Part shown: piece after piece, positions 7,985 to 16,464 of the stretch
Layout of the letters: every line of letters begins with the position of its first letter
Position numbering within the stretch: the stretch's first letter is position 1
Assembly (NCBI GenBank): GCA_963837325.1
Contig: CAWIMV010000001.1
Coordinates: forward strand, 2,232,001 to 2,296,000
DNA length: 64,000 nucleotides
DNA from: CAVQKZ01 sp963837325
GTDB taxonomy: Bacteria; Actinomycetota; Actinomycetes; Mycobacteriales; Jatrophihabitantaceae
Direction of reading: 5' to 3'
Translations under genes and position numbers: made by a program
The notes under the pieces: generated by a model
The model's input: the letters and a program-made list of their open reading frames with translations, nothing else
Database searches by the model: none
Told to the model about the DNA's origin: nothing

Positions 7985-9499
7985 CTACCCGCCAACCCTG
8001 GGGCGCCGTCCGAGCGCCATCGAGACCACCGCATCTGCGCCGCCGCCGTTCCCGCGGCCGCGGAAATCCACCGAGCCGGCCAACTCGGCCGACACCAGCG
8101 TCCGCACGATCTGCAGCCCGAGCCGGTCGGCCTTCTCCGACGCGAAATCGGTCGGCAGCCCGACGCCGTCGTCGCGGACCGTTACCTCGAGCCGCCCTCG
8201 CGCGCGCTCGGCGATCACCTCTACCAAGCCGTCGGCATCCCCGGGGAATGCATGCTCGATCGCGTTCTGCACCAATTCGGTGAGCACCAGCACCAGCCCG
8301 GTGGCGACTTCGGCCGGGACCACGCCGAACGAGCCGGAGCGCCCGACGCGGATCCGTTCGCCCGAACCCATCACATCGGACAGCATGCCGAGCAGCCGAT
8401 CGACGATCTCGTCGAAGTCGACCTCCTCGTCGACCGACACCGATAGCGTCTCGTGGACCAGGGCGATCGAGCTGACGCGGCGCATGGACTCCTCCAGCGC
8501 CAGCCGGGCCTCGGGTGCCTGCACCCGACGGGCCTGTAGCCGGAGCAGCGCCGCGACCGTCTGCAGGTTGTTCTTCACGCGGTGATGGATCTCGCGGATC
8601 GTCGCGTCCTTGCTCAGGATCTGCCGGTCGCGACGCCGTAGCTCGGTGACGTCCTGCATGAGCAGCAGCGCGCCGAGCGTCTCGCCCCGTGGGCGCAGTG
8701 GCAGGGCCCGAAACAGGACCGTCGCGCCGCCGCCCTCGACCTCGATGCTCGCCGGCTGACCGCCGTCGACAGCCGCCGTCACCGCGGCCGCCAAGTCGCT
8801 CGCGTCGAACGGGTCGTCGGCGACCGTATTCGTCAGAGCAGCGATCGGCTCGCCCAGCACGTTGCCGTTGATACCGAGCCGGCTGAACGCCGACAACGCG
8901 TTCGGGCTCGCATAGATGATCGTGCCGTCCGGTTCGATCCGCACCACGCCGTCCCCGACGCGCGGGCCCGACCCCTCCTCGATCCGCGCTTCAGGCGCCG
9001 GGAACGTGCCGTCGGCGACCATCGCGGACAGGTCGGCGGCGCTTTGCAGGTACACCAGTTCCAGCTGGCTCGGGGTGCGGATACTCGCCAGGTTGGCGTC
9101 ACGACCGAGCACCGCGATCACCTCACCGGCCAACCGCACCGGGATGGCCTCCCGCCGGATCGGCAGGTCCCCGTCCCAGTCGGGCTCGACCTCCCGGAAG
9201 ATCCGCCCTTCGGTGAGGGCCGTGCGTAAGGGGGTGGCGCGCTCGCCGCGCAGGAGCACGCCAACCTGGTCGTGCTGGTAGGCCGTCGGGCCGGTAGTCG
9301 GCCGGCACTGGGCCACGCACAAGAACCCGGCGACCTGCCCGGCGTCGCCCACTTCGACCTCGACCGGCACCCACACGAGCAGGTCGGCGAACGCGAGGTC
9401 CGAGAGCAGCTGCCACTCGCTGACCAGTCGTTGGACGTGCTCAACCTGCGCGTCGGTCAACGACGTGCGCGCCGCGAGCATCTCCGAGAGAGCTGACAT
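7985..9499 (-). CDS. pdtaS: Sensor histidine kinase PdtaS
   Basis: 504 aa. An N-terminal GAF region contains WQLLSDLAFADLLVWVP and CVAQCRPTTGPT. A PAS domain (VVRIEPDGTIIYASPNALSAF) follows, then a HisKA_2 box with the phosphorylated His in IREIHHRVKNNLQTVAALLR. The HATPase shows LVQNAIEHAFPG and VRDDGVGLP. It is a soluble kinase whose partner PdtaR is an RNA-binding antiterminator; pdtaR is not in the window. The start at 9499 (MSALSEMLAARTSL) aligns with known PdtaS N-termini; the frame continues to 9523. Confidence 0.92.
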   Translation of the reverse strand: MSALSEMLAARTSLTDAQVEHVQRLVSEWQLLSDLAFADLLVWVPVEVEVGDAGQVAGFLCVAQCRPTTGPTAYQHDQVGVLLRGERATPLRTALTEGRIFREVEPDWDGDLPIRREAIPVRLAGEVIAVLGRDANLASIRTPSQLELVYLQSAADLSAMVADGTFPAPEARIEEGSGPRVGDGVVRIEPDGTIIYASPNALSAFSRLGINGNVLGEPIAALTNTVADDPFDASDLAAAVTAAVDGGQPASIEVEGGGATVLFRALPLRPRGETLGALLLMQDVTELRRRDRQILSKDATIREIHHRVKNNLQTVAALLRLQARRVQAPEARLALEESMRRVSSIALVHETLSVSVDEEVDFDEIVDRLLGMLSDVMGSGERIRVGRSGSFGVVPAEVATGLVLVLTELVQNAIEHAFPGDADGLVEVIAERARGRLEVTVRDDGVGLPTDFASEKADRLGLQIVRTLVSAELAGSVDFRGRGNGGGADAVVSMALGRRPRVGG

Positions 9500-9619
9500 C
9501 CCCAGACAGCCTGCCATGGGCACAACGTGCCAGCGGCAAAGGCTTGATAAAGCGGCGTCGCACGCTATGGTCGTCGTCGGTTAACCCCCATTCACCCGGT
9601 TTGATCTCATGGAGCGGCC

Positions 9620-9883
9620 ATGTCGTCGGATCCTGTACCCCCCACCGAGTCCCGCCGCCAGGTCCCGCCCGTGCCGACCAGATCAATCGTCATCGCGGCA
9701 ATCCTGGTGGGCATCCCGCTGGTTGCCCTGGCCCTGGTGCCCACCTACGCGAAGGACGACCCGCACCTGTGGGGCTTCCCGTTCTTCTACTGGTACCAGT
9801 TCCTGTGGGTCTTCCTGACGTCCGGGTTCACGTTCGGTGCCTACCTGGTCATCGAGCGCGGCCGCCGCGGCGGTGACCGGTGA
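9620..9883 (+). CDS. DUF3311 small membrane protein, symporter partner
   Basis: 87 aa with two membrane spans (IVIAAILVGIPLVALALVP and FYWYQFLWVFLTSGFTFG) and the WGFPFFYWYQFLW signature of DUF3311. This family is almost always encoded directly before a sodium:solute symporter, as here with a 4-bp overlap. It is taken to be an accessory subunit of the transporter. Confidence 0.85.
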   Translation: MSSDPVPPTESRRQVPPVPTRSIVIAAILVGIPLVALALVPTYAKDDPHLWGFPFFYWYQFLWVFLTSGFTFGAYLVIERGRRGGDR

Positions 9884-11583
9884 GCGCGCTGGCCGCGGGC
9901 AGCGGCGTCAACGGCGTCGAACTCGGTGTCGTCATCTTCTTCTTCGTCGTCGTCACTTTCGGCGGCTTCATCGCCATCCGTTGGCGTCGCTCTGCGGACG
10001 ACTCGATGGCGAGCCTGGACGAGTGGGGGCTGGGCGGTCGCGGCTTCGGCACGATCATCACCTGGTTCCTGCTCGGCGGCGACCTCTATACGGCCTATAC
10101 GTTCGTTGCCGTCCCGGCCGCGATGTTCGCCACCGGAGCGGTGAGCGGGTTCTTCGCGGTGCCCTACACGATCGTCGCCTACCCGATCGTGTTCATCTTC
10201 CTGCCGCGGCTATGGAGCGTGTCGCACCGCCGCGGCTACGTCACACCGGCCGACTTCGTGCGCGGCCGCTACGGCAGTCGCATCCTCGCGCTCGCCGTCG
10301 CGCTCACCGGCATCGTCGCGACGATGCCCTACATCGCGCTGCAGCTTGTTGGTATCCAGGCCGTGCTCGACACGATGGGCCTCGGTGGCTCGGGTAACGC
10401 GTTCGTCCGCGATCTGCCGCTGATCATCGCGTTCGCCGTGCTTGCCGCGTACACCTATTCCTCAGGCCTGCGGGCGCCGGCGTTGATCGCGTTCGTCAAG
10501 GACACCCTCATCTACATCGTGATCGTCGTCGCGATCATCTACGTCGGCGCCAAGATCGGCTTCGGCACCATGTTCGACAGCGCGCAGACGAAGATGAAGT
10601 CGCCGACCAAGCCCGGTGGGCCACCGACGGGCGCGTTCCTCCCGTCCAACCAGCTGTACTGGGCTTACGCCACGCTGGCATTCGGCTCGGCGATGGCGCT
10701 GTTCATGTATCCGCACGCCATCACGGCGGTCCTGTCGGCCAAGAGCCGCCGCGTGATCCGGCGCAACACGGCAATCCTCCCGACGTACTCGCTGATGCTC
10801 GGCCTGCTTGCGCTGCTGGGCTTCGCCGCGATCGCCAAGAAAACCAGCGTTTTCGGGCAGGACGGCTTCGCCAATGCCCAACTCGCGGTGCCGCACTTCT
10901 TCGACCAGGTCTTCCCGGACTGGTTCGCGGGCGTGGCGTTTGCGGCGATCGCGATCGGAGCGCTGGTGCCCGCGGCGATCATGTCGATCGCGGCGGCAAA
11001 CCTGTTCACTCGCAACATCTACCGCGAGTTCATCCGGCCCGACGCGCCGCCGGCCGAGGAGGCGCGGGTCTCCAAGATCGCCTCGCTGGTCGTGAAGTTC
11101 GGGGCGCTGCTGTTCGTGCTGGAGATGGACCGCCAGAACGCCATCAACCTGCAGCTGCTGGGCGGCGTCTGGATCCTGCAGACGTTCCTGACGATCGTCG
11201 CGGGGCTCTACACCCGCTGGTTCCACCGCTGGGCCCTGCTGCTGGGGTGGGCGGCCGCGATGGTCTACGGCACGGTCACGGCCTACCGCCAGACCGTGCC
11301 CAATGCCAAGATCAAGTTGGTCAACGGCGAGAAAGTAACCACCGTGCACGGCATGCGCCACTTCGGTGCCTCGATCGCCGACTTCCCGTTCACCAGCACC
11401 AAGGTCTACATCGCGGCCAGCGCGCTAATGATCAACGTCGTGGTGGCGCTCGTGCTGACGGTGATCTTCCGCGCGATCAAGGCGCCGGAGGGCGCCGACG
11501 GAACCGAACCCGACGACTACCGTTCCGACGCGGCGTCGAAGCAGGTGCGTCAGTTCGCCGACTCCGAACTTGCCGGCGGGTGA
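9880..11583 (+). CDS. Sodium:solute symporter (SSS family, MctP-like)
   Basis: 567 aa with roughly 13 membrane spans. Family features include SLDEWGLGGRGFGTIITWFLLGG, the GYVTPADFVRGRYGS loop and SAMALFMYPHAITAVLSAKS. Closest in look to monocarboxylate permeases (MctP, pyruvate/lactate/acetate), which also use a DUF3311 partner. Substrate is inferred only. A C-terminal cytoplasmic tail is acidic. It converges with rsrA across 3 bp, so read-through could affect the sigma-factor operon. Confidence 0.85.
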   Translation: MSALAAGSGVNGVELGVVIFFFVVVTFGGFIAIRWRRSADDSMASLDEWGLGGRGFGTIITWFLLGGDLYTAYTFVAVPAAMFATGAVSGFFAVPYTIVAYPIVFIFLPRLWSVSHRRGYVTPADFVRGRYGSRILALAVALTGIVATMPYIALQLVGIQAVLDTMGLGGSGNAFVRDLPLIIAFAVLAAYTYSSGLRAPALIAFVKDTLIYIVIVVAIIYVGAKIGFGTMFDSAQTKMKSPTKPGGPPTGAFLPSNQLYWAYATLAFGSAMALFMYPHAITAVLSAKSRRVIRRNTAILPTYSLMLGLLALLGFAAIAKKTSVFGQDGFANAQLAVPHFFDQVFPDWFAGVAFAAIAIGALVPAAIMSIAAANLFTRNIYREFIRPDAPPAEEARVSKIASLVVKFGALLFVLEMDRQNAINLQLLGGVWILQTFLTIVAGLYTRWFHRWALLLGWAAAMVYGTVTAYRQTVPNAKIKLVNGEKVTTVHGMRHFGASIADFPFTSTKVYIAASALMINVVVALVLTVIFRAIKAPEGADGTEPDDYRSDAASKQVRQFADSELAGG

Positions 11584-11586
11584 GTG

Positions 11587-11880
11587 CTACTCGGCGCGGT
11601 ACTCCACGTGGGCGATCTCGATGGACACCTCGGTGATGCGCAGCTTGATGCGTTCGTGCAGGCTCTGCGGGGCCCGGTCGCTGCCGCACGAGCGCGCGAC
11701 GAGTGAGCGAACGTCCTGCTCGAGGCCGTACTGCTTCAGGCACGGCGAGCAGGCATCGAGGTGCTGGCGGATGCGGTTCTTCACCTCGACGTCGGTCTCG
11801 TCGTCGAGGTAGAGATAGAGGTCCTTCAAGACCTGGTCGCAGTCGATGTTTCCTGGGCCGAAACCCCCGATGAAGGTCAT
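11587..11880 (-). CDS. rsrA: Mycothiol-system anti-sigma factor (zinc, redox-sensing)
   Basis: 97 aa. The ZAS motif is complete: His and two Cys in HLDACSPCLKQYG, with an earlier Cys in NIDCDQVLKDLYLYLDDE. In the family, zinc-bound RsrA/RshA holds SigR/SigH; disulfide formation under thiol stress releases it. The start overlaps the sigR stop (ATGA), giving translational coupling. An extended frame to 12186 runs antisense inside sigR and was not used. It shares the SigR-driven operon. Confidence 0.92.
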   Translation of the reverse strand: MTFIGGFGPGNIDCDQVLKDLYLYLDDETDVEVKNRIRQHLDACSPCLKQYGLEQDVRSLVARSCGSDRAPQSLHERIKLRITEVSIEIAHVEYRAE

Positions 11881-12587
11881 GACTCTCCTCCGACACCGGC
11901 CTGGATGAGGCCTCGACCACGGGCGTAGTCGGCGAGCAAACCCTGCAACTGCTTGCGGCCGCGGTGCAGCCGCGACATCACGGTCCCGATCGGCGTGCCC
12001 ATGATCTCGGCGATTTCCTTGTAGGCGAAGCCCTCGACGTCGGCCAGGTACACCGCCAGCCGGAAGTCCTCCGGCAGCTGCTGCAAGGCGTCCTTGACGT
12101 CGGAGTCGGGCAGATGGTCCAGCGCTTCCATCTCCGCCGACCGCAGCCCACTGGAGGTATGCGATTCCGCGCGCGCGAGCTGCCAATCCTCGACGTTCTC
12201 GCCGTTGGACTCCTGCGGCTGGCGCTGCTTCTTGCGGTAGGTATTGATGAACGTGTTGGTCAGGATGCGATAGAGCCAGGCCTTGAGGTTCGTACCCTCG
12301 GTGAACTGGTGAAATGCCGCGAATGCCTTGACGTAGGTCTCTTGGACGAGATCCTCCGCGTCGGAGGGATTGCGGGTCATTCGCATCGCCGCGGCGTAGA
12401 GCTGGTCCAGGAAGGGCAGCGCGTCACGCTCGAAGCGGGCCCGGCGTTCCTCGACCGTCTCGTCTGCCACTGCACTCCCCTCGTCGACCGCGCGTTTCTT
12501 GGAGGATACGGGGCCCAGGTCGGCTCGCGACTCCCGGCGGTCGAAACGGAACGCCGTCGGGCGCGTCCGCACGTCCAGCATGGTCAT
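11877..12587 (-). CDS. sigR: ECF sigma factor SigR/SigH (thiol-oxidative stress)
   Basis: 236 aa. Region 2 has PSDAEDLVQETYVKAFAAF and NLKAWLYRILTNTFINTYRK. Region 4 has GFAYKEIAEIMGTPIGTVMSR. It drives thioredoxin, mycothiol and proteasome-related genes in relatives. Its own promoter is a perfect SigR site (see 12622). About 40 residues precede the usual core start (near VADETVEERRARFERD). Streptomyces SigR is known to have a longer, unstable isoform made from an upstream start, so both starts may be used here. RsrA is coupled downstream. Confidence 0.94.
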   Translation of the reverse strand: MTMLDVRTRPTAFRFDRRESRADLGPVSSKKRAVDEGSAVADETVEERRARFERDALPFLDQLYAAAMRMTRNPSDAEDLVQETYVKAFAAFHQFTEGTNLKAWLYRILTNTFINTYRKKQRQPQESNGENVEDWQLARAESHTSSGLRSAEMEALDHLPDSDVKDALQQLPEDFRLAVYLADVEGFAYKEIAEIMGTPIGTVMSRLHRGRKQLQGLLADYARGRGLIQAGVGGES

Positions 12588-12621
12588 CGCATCCCTTTCA
12601 TCGCCCGACTGTCACAACCAG

Positions 12622-12647
12622 AACCAGCAAACGCGCGCCCGCATTCC
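12622..12647 (-). promoter_or_regulatory. SigR-type autoregulatory promoter of sigR-rsrA
   Basis: On the minus strand GGAAT (12647-12643), an exact 18-base spacer, then GTT (12624-12622) reproduce the SigR/SigH consensus GGGAAT-N18-GTT. Transcription would start near 12614, giving a leader of about 27 bases before ATG 12587 with an AAAGGG ribosome site. The sequence itself shows the motif; positive autoregulation is inferred from the known family. Confidence 0.82.
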
Positions 12648-12663
12648 TTGTACAGTCCCGCAG

Positions 12664-13140
12664 GTGGCGAAGGGAACCCCTGCGACCGCTCTGCTTTCCC
12701 GGGCCGGCGTCGCGTTCACGCTGCATCCCTACCCCCACGACCCGCGGGCTGAGGGGTTCGGGGAAGAGGCCGCCACCGCCCTCGGGGTGGCGCCCGAGCG
12801 CATCTTCAAGACCCTGATCGCGGCCGCCGACGGGGCTCTGGTGTGTGCGGTCGTGCCGGTTGCCCATCGGCTGGACCTCAAGGCGCTGGCCGCCGCAGTG
12901 GGGACGAAACGGGCCGAGCTGGCCGAACCGGCCGCAGCAGCGCGGGCAACCGGTTACGTCGTGGGCGGCATCTCGCCGCTGGGCCAGAAGGCGCGGCTGC
13001 GCGTGGTGCTCGACTCGTCGGCGACTGCGTTCCCGACCGTGTACGTCTCAGCGGGCAAACGCGGCCTGCAGGTCGAGATCGCCCCCGAGGACCTGGTCCG
13101 GCTCGCCGGGGCCGAGCTAGCCGCGATCGCCGCCGCGTGA
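12664..13140 (+). CDS. YbaK/EbsC family aminoacyl-tRNA deacylase
   Basis: 158 aa from GTG 12664. Contains the YbaK fold with HPYPHDPRAEGFGEEAATALG, then ERIFKTLIA with the conserved Lys, CAVVPVAHRLDLKALA, and GYVVGGISPLGQK. Family members hydrolyse mischarged Cys-tRNA-Pro. Divergent from sigR with a 76-bp gap that holds the SigR promoter. It overlaps the end of the antiporter gene by 24 bp in convergent orientation. A longer frame would start inside sigR. Confidence 0.88.
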   Translation: MAKGTPATALLSRAGVAFTLHPYPHDPRAEGFGEEAATALGVAPERIFKTLIAAADGALVCAVVPVAHRLDLKALAAAVGTKRAELAEPAAAARATGYVVGGISPLGQKARLRVVLDSSATAFPTVYVSAGKRGLQVEIAPEDLVRLAGAELAAIAAA

Positions 13141-14322
13141 CCGCTCCCCCGGGGTTGCGCTGAGCCGGTCGGGCAGATGCTGGACCGCGGCCGCGACCAC
13201 GATCGTCAGGAGCACGTAACCGGCCGCGAGCGGCCCGATGCGCTTGTCCACGCCGGCAGCGACCGCCAGTGCCGCGATCACGATCGAGAACTCGCCGCGG
13301 GGGATCAGCGCCACCGCGGCCCGCCATCGGCCACGCCGTTTGACCCCGTTGCGCCTGGCTGCGACGTAGCCGGTGCCCATCTTGGTGCCGGACGTCACCA
13401 CGACGAGCACGATGGCCAGCGGCAACACCGGCAGCAGCGAGCCGGCATTCGTCGACAGGCCGAATGTGACGAAGAAGGCGGCGGCGAACACGTCGCGCAG
13501 CGGGGCCAGCACCTCGCTGGCCGCCTCCGCCACGGTGCCCGACACCGCGATGCCGACCAGGAACGCGCCGACGGCAGCTGACACCTTGAGTTGTTCGGCG
13601 ACGCCGGCGACCAGCAGGGTCAGGCCGAGTACACCGAGCAGCAACGACTCCCGGTCCTGCGCGGACACCAGGAGCGTGACGTGCCGGCCGAAGCGAGTGG
13701 CCACGACGATGACGACGCTGACCGTGCCGATCGCGGCGACGACCGCGATCAGCACCGTGCCTGCGCCTCCGCCCGCGAGCAACGCGGTGAGCACGGGCAG
13801 GTACAGCGCCATCATGAGGTCCTCGATCACCAGGACGCCGAGGATGGCCGGCGTCTCGCGGTTACCGAGCCGGCCGAGGTCGCCGAGCGTCTTGGCGATC
13901 ACGCCCGACGACGAGACCCAGGTGACGCCGGCCATGGTCACGGCGGCCAGCGCACCCCATCCCGCGAGCAGCGCCACGGCCGCGCCCGGCACCGCGTTGA
14001 GGACGCCGTCGAGCACCCCGATTGGTGCCTGCGCGCGCAGACTGCTGCGCAACTCGTCGGCCGTGTACTCCAGGCCCAGCATGACGAGCAGCAGGATGAC
14101 GCCGATGTCGGCAGACACCTTCAGGAAGTCGGCACTGGCCGACAGCGACAGCACCCCGCCCTGCCCGAAGAACAGGCCGGCGGCGAGGTACAGCGGGATG
14201 ACCGGCACCCGGATCAGGCGGGCAACCCGGCCCAGGACGCCGAGAACGAACAGGATCGCGCCCAGTTCGATGAGCAGGGTGGCGACGTGCAGGTCGGCCC
14301 CGCTCCCGGACGCGAGTGACAT
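13117..14322 (-). CDS. CPA2-family cation:proton antiporter (KefB-like)
   Basis: 401 aa, about 12 membrane spans. Typical features are PLYLAAGLFFGQGG, DIGVILLLVMLGLEYTADEL, the core helix VSSSGVIAKTLGDLGRL, and GVLVIEDLMMALYLPVL with the Asp of the transport site. It lacks the C-terminal TrkA-N domain of true Kef channels. That role is probably supplied by the separate RCK_C protein encoded directly upstream in the same direction. Likely K+/H+ exchange at the membrane; ion specificity is inferred. Confidence 0.87.
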   Translation of the reverse strand: MSLASGSGADLHVATLLIELGAILFVLGVLGRVARLIRVPVIPLYLAAGLFFGQGGVLSLSASADFLKVSADIGVILLLVMLGLEYTADELRSSLRAQAPIGVLDGVLNAVPGAAVALLAGWGALAAVTMAGVTWVSSSGVIAKTLGDLGRLGNRETPAILGVLVIEDLMMALYLPVLTALLAGGGAGTVLIAVVAAIGTVSVVIVVATRFGRHVTLLVSAQDRESLLLGVLGLTLLVAGVAEQLKVSAAVGAFLVGIAVSGTVAEAASEVLAPLRDVFAAAFFVTFGLSTNAGSLLPVLPLAIVLVVVTSGTKMGTGYVAARRNGVKRRGRWRAAVALIPRGEFSIVIAALAVAAGVDKRIGPLAAGYVLLTIVVAAAVQHLPDRLSATPGERSRGGDRG

Positions 14323-14331
14323 CGCCGCGTC

Positions 14332-14838
14332 CTAGCCCGGCGGGTCGGACTGGATTGCGCCGTCGAGGATGCGGGCGACCTGGTCAACGGCGTCCTGGGT
14401 GCCCACCGTGACCACCAAGTCGTCGGTAAGCAGGACGAAGTCCGGAGCGGGCGACGCGACCGCCGCGCCGTGGCGAAGCACGGCCACGATCGACGCGCCG
14501 GTTCGGGTGCGGGCCTGGGTGTCGCCGAGCGGGCGGTTGGCGAACGGTGAATCGGCCGGCACGGGAAGCTGCTCCACCATGAGACCGTCAGCCTGGCGCT
14601 GCAGCGCGGCCAGGCGGAATGTCAGCTGGGGAGCGCCGAGAATCTCGGCTACGGCGTTGGCCTCGTCGTCGGTCAGCGCCACGTCGGCCGCCGCACCGTC
14701 GCCGTCGTCGTCGTAGAACACGATGTCGCGCAGCCCGTTGCGCCTGGTGACGATGCCCAGTCGCCGGCCGTCGTGCAGCGTGACCTCTTGACAGACGCCG
14801 ATGCCCGGCAGTACCCGGCTGGTGATCTCGACGTTCAT
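14332..14838 (-). CDS. Antiporter regulatory subunit with RCK_C (TrkA-C) domain, KhtT-like
   Basis: 168 aa. The N-terminal half opens MNVEITSRVLPGIGVCQEV, as in KhtT-type subunits. The C-terminal TrkA-C domain (EQLPVPADSPFANRPLGDT, then DFVLLTDDLVVTVGT) probably binds a nucleotide such as c-di-AMP. It lies 9 bp before the antiporter, the standard KhtTU arrangement. The two would form a regulated K+/H+ antiporter. Confidence 0.85.
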   Translation of the reverse strand: MNVEITSRVLPGIGVCQEVTLHDGRRLGIVTRRNGLRDIVFYDDDGDGAAADVALTDDEANAVAEILGAPQLTFRLAALQRQADGLMVEQLPVPADSPFANRPLGDTQARTRTGASIVAVLRHGAAVASPAPDFVLLTDDLVVTVGTQDAVDQVARILDGAIQSDPPG

Positions 14839-14861
14839 CCCGGCAGCCTATCGGCGGGCAA

Positions 14862-15488
14862 CTACACGTTGCGGCTGATGAACTCGATCACCGCACCGGA
14901 GATGGTTGCCCGCCCCTTCTTCAGCGAGTGATCGGCCCCCTCGATGACGACGATCTCGGCCGAGCCCGGCGGCGGCATCCCGAACGCGTCCCGATCACCT
15001 TGCACGACGAGGACCGGAACAGTCGGGAGCAACAGTTCCGCGAGCCGGCTCTTCTCCGGCCGGCCGGGCAGGTGCAGTGGAAACGCGAGCGCGACGACAG
15101 CCGCCGCGCCGGAGGCCGTCGCGGTCCGGCAGGCCACGCGCGCGCCGCTCGAGCGACCCACGGCCACCAGCGGTACCGCCCGCAGGCCGCGCTGGGCCCG
15201 CAGCGCGGCGACGACCGCAAGCCAGGCCTCGTCGAGCCGGGGCGCCGGTGCCGGTGCGCGCCGGCCGGCGGCGCGGTACGGCTGGGTTATCCGGGCAACC
15301 GCGAACTGGGCCGCCAGTGCCGCATTGCGTACGGCGAGCAGGTCGGGCGCGTCGACGCCCCCACCCGCGCCGTGGCCCATCGCGAGCAACGCGCTCGGTT
15401 TGCCGCGCGGGCGCTCGAGGTCGACCCGAGCCGGGCCGCTGGGCGTGGCGACCTCGAGTTGCGTCGTCGGCACGGACCGGGCTGGCAT
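14862..15488 (-). CDS. Alpha/beta-hydrolase (KANL3/Tex30-type)
   Basis: 208 aa. It has SALLAMGHGAGGGVDAPDL near the start. The nucleophile elbow is VAVGRSSGARVACRT, followed by VLVVQGDRDAFG with the acid, and a C-terminal IEGADHSLKKGR supplying the His. The triad is therefore intact. Family members are small hydrolases with no known substrate. It stands 23 bp upstream of the KhtT-like gene in the same direction and may be co-transcribed. Confidence 0.8.
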   Translation of the reverse strand: MPARSVPTTQLEVATPSGPARVDLERPRGKPSALLAMGHGAGGGVDAPDLLAVRNAALAAQFAVARITQPYRAAGRRAPAPAPRLDEAWLAVVAALRAQRGLRAVPLVAVGRSSGARVACRTATASGAAAVVALAFPLHLPGRPEKSRLAELLLPTVPVLVVQGDRDAFGMPPPGSAEIVVIEGADHSLKKGRATISGAVIEFISRNV

Positions 15489-15528
15489 GCCAGCAGCATG
15501 CCGGGGCTGGCCACCGCCAGCAATAACC

Positions 15529-15633
15529 CTTGCCCTACGGCGCTACTACGAGCGCGCGGGGTTCGACCACGTAGCCGATCCAGCCCATGCGCGGTGGCCA
15601 ACGAGCCGCTACGAGAAACCGACGAGGGAGTGA
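15529..15633 (+). pseudogene. GNAT acetyltransferase C-terminal remnant
   Basis: A 35-codon stretch ending in TGA at 15633 reads ALRRYYERAGFDHVADPAHA then WPTSRYEKPTRE. This is the typical end of a GNAT acetyltransferase (the N-x-x-L-R-x-Y-Y-E-R-A-G-F block plus a final beta strand). There is no start codon and no acetyl-CoA motif upstream, since the preceding DNA is the divergent hydrolase. It looks like the tail of a deleted gene. Confidence 0.6.
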
Positions 15634-15672
15634 GCCTAGGCCGCTGTCAGAGCCGGCTTGGATACTGGAGGC

Positions 15673-16425
15673 ATGTGCGGCCGATACGTCAGCGTGGCTT
15701 CGAGCACCGATCTCACGGCGGAACTCGATGTCGAAGATGTTGTCGGGGAGGAACTGGATCCGTCGTGGAACGTCGCGCCGACCGACCCGGTGCGGATCGT
15801 CGTCCAGCGACCGCCCCGTGAGCCCGAGGACGGGGTCGACCAGGTCCGCCAATTGCGAACCGCGCGATGGGGGCTGGTGCCGAGCTGGTCGCGCGACCCG
15901 AAGGGCGGCGCCAGGATGATCAACGCCCGGATCGAGACGGTGACCCAGAAGCCCGCGTTCAAGGCCGCCGCTGCCCGCCGGCGCTGCCTGGTCCCGGCCC
16001 TCGGTTACTACGAGTGGCAGAAGACCGACGGTGGCAAGATCCCGCACTTCCTGCACGACCCTGACGGCGGCCTGCTCGCGATGGCCGGACTGTACGAGCT
16101 TTGGCGCGACCGCTCACGCGATGACGACGACCCGGCCCGGTGGCTGTGGACGTGCACGATCATCACCCAACAGGCCACCGACCTGCTTGGCGAGATCCAC
16201 GACCGCAATCCCGTCGTCGTGCCGCGCGACCTCCGCGACGCCTGGCTGGACTGCTCGAGCGACGACCCCGCCACGGCCGCGCGGCTGCTGGATCGCATTC
16301 CAGAGGCCCATTTCGAGCCTTACGTCGTCTCACCCGCCGTCGGCAACGTCAAGAACAACGGCCCAGAGCTGATCGAGCCGGTCGATCCGGCCCAGCTGCC
16401 CGAGCAGGAAACGCTCGACCTGTAG
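15673..16425 (+). CDS. SOS-response-associated SRAP protein (YedK/HMCES)
   Basis: 250 aa starting MCGRYVS, so the conserved Cys2 becomes the N-terminal catalytic residue after Met removal. Other signatures are WNVAPTDPVRIV, RWGLVPSW, MINARIETV, RCLVPALGYYEWQ and a late PEAHFEPYVVSPAVGNV. SRAP proteins crosslink to abasic sites in single-stranded DNA to shield them. The start at 15673 is required for Cys2; an ATG 15 bp upstream would hide it. Mycobacterial relatives sit beside aroA as here. Confidence 0.93.
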   Translation: MCGRYVSVASSTDLTAELDVEDVVGEELDPSWNVAPTDPVRIVVQRPPREPEDGVDQVRQLRTARWGLVPSWSRDPKGGARMINARIETVTQKPAFKAAAARRRCLVPALGYYEWQKTDGGKIPHFLHDPDGGLLAMAGLYELWRDRSRDDDDPARWLWTCTIITQQATDLLGEIHDRNPVVVPRDLRDAWLDCSSDDPATAARLLDRIPEAHFEPYVVSPAVGNVKNNGPELIEPVDPAQLPEQETLDL

Positions 16426-16464
16426 GTCTCGCACCTCACGCCGCATTTACGGCAGACTGGGGTA

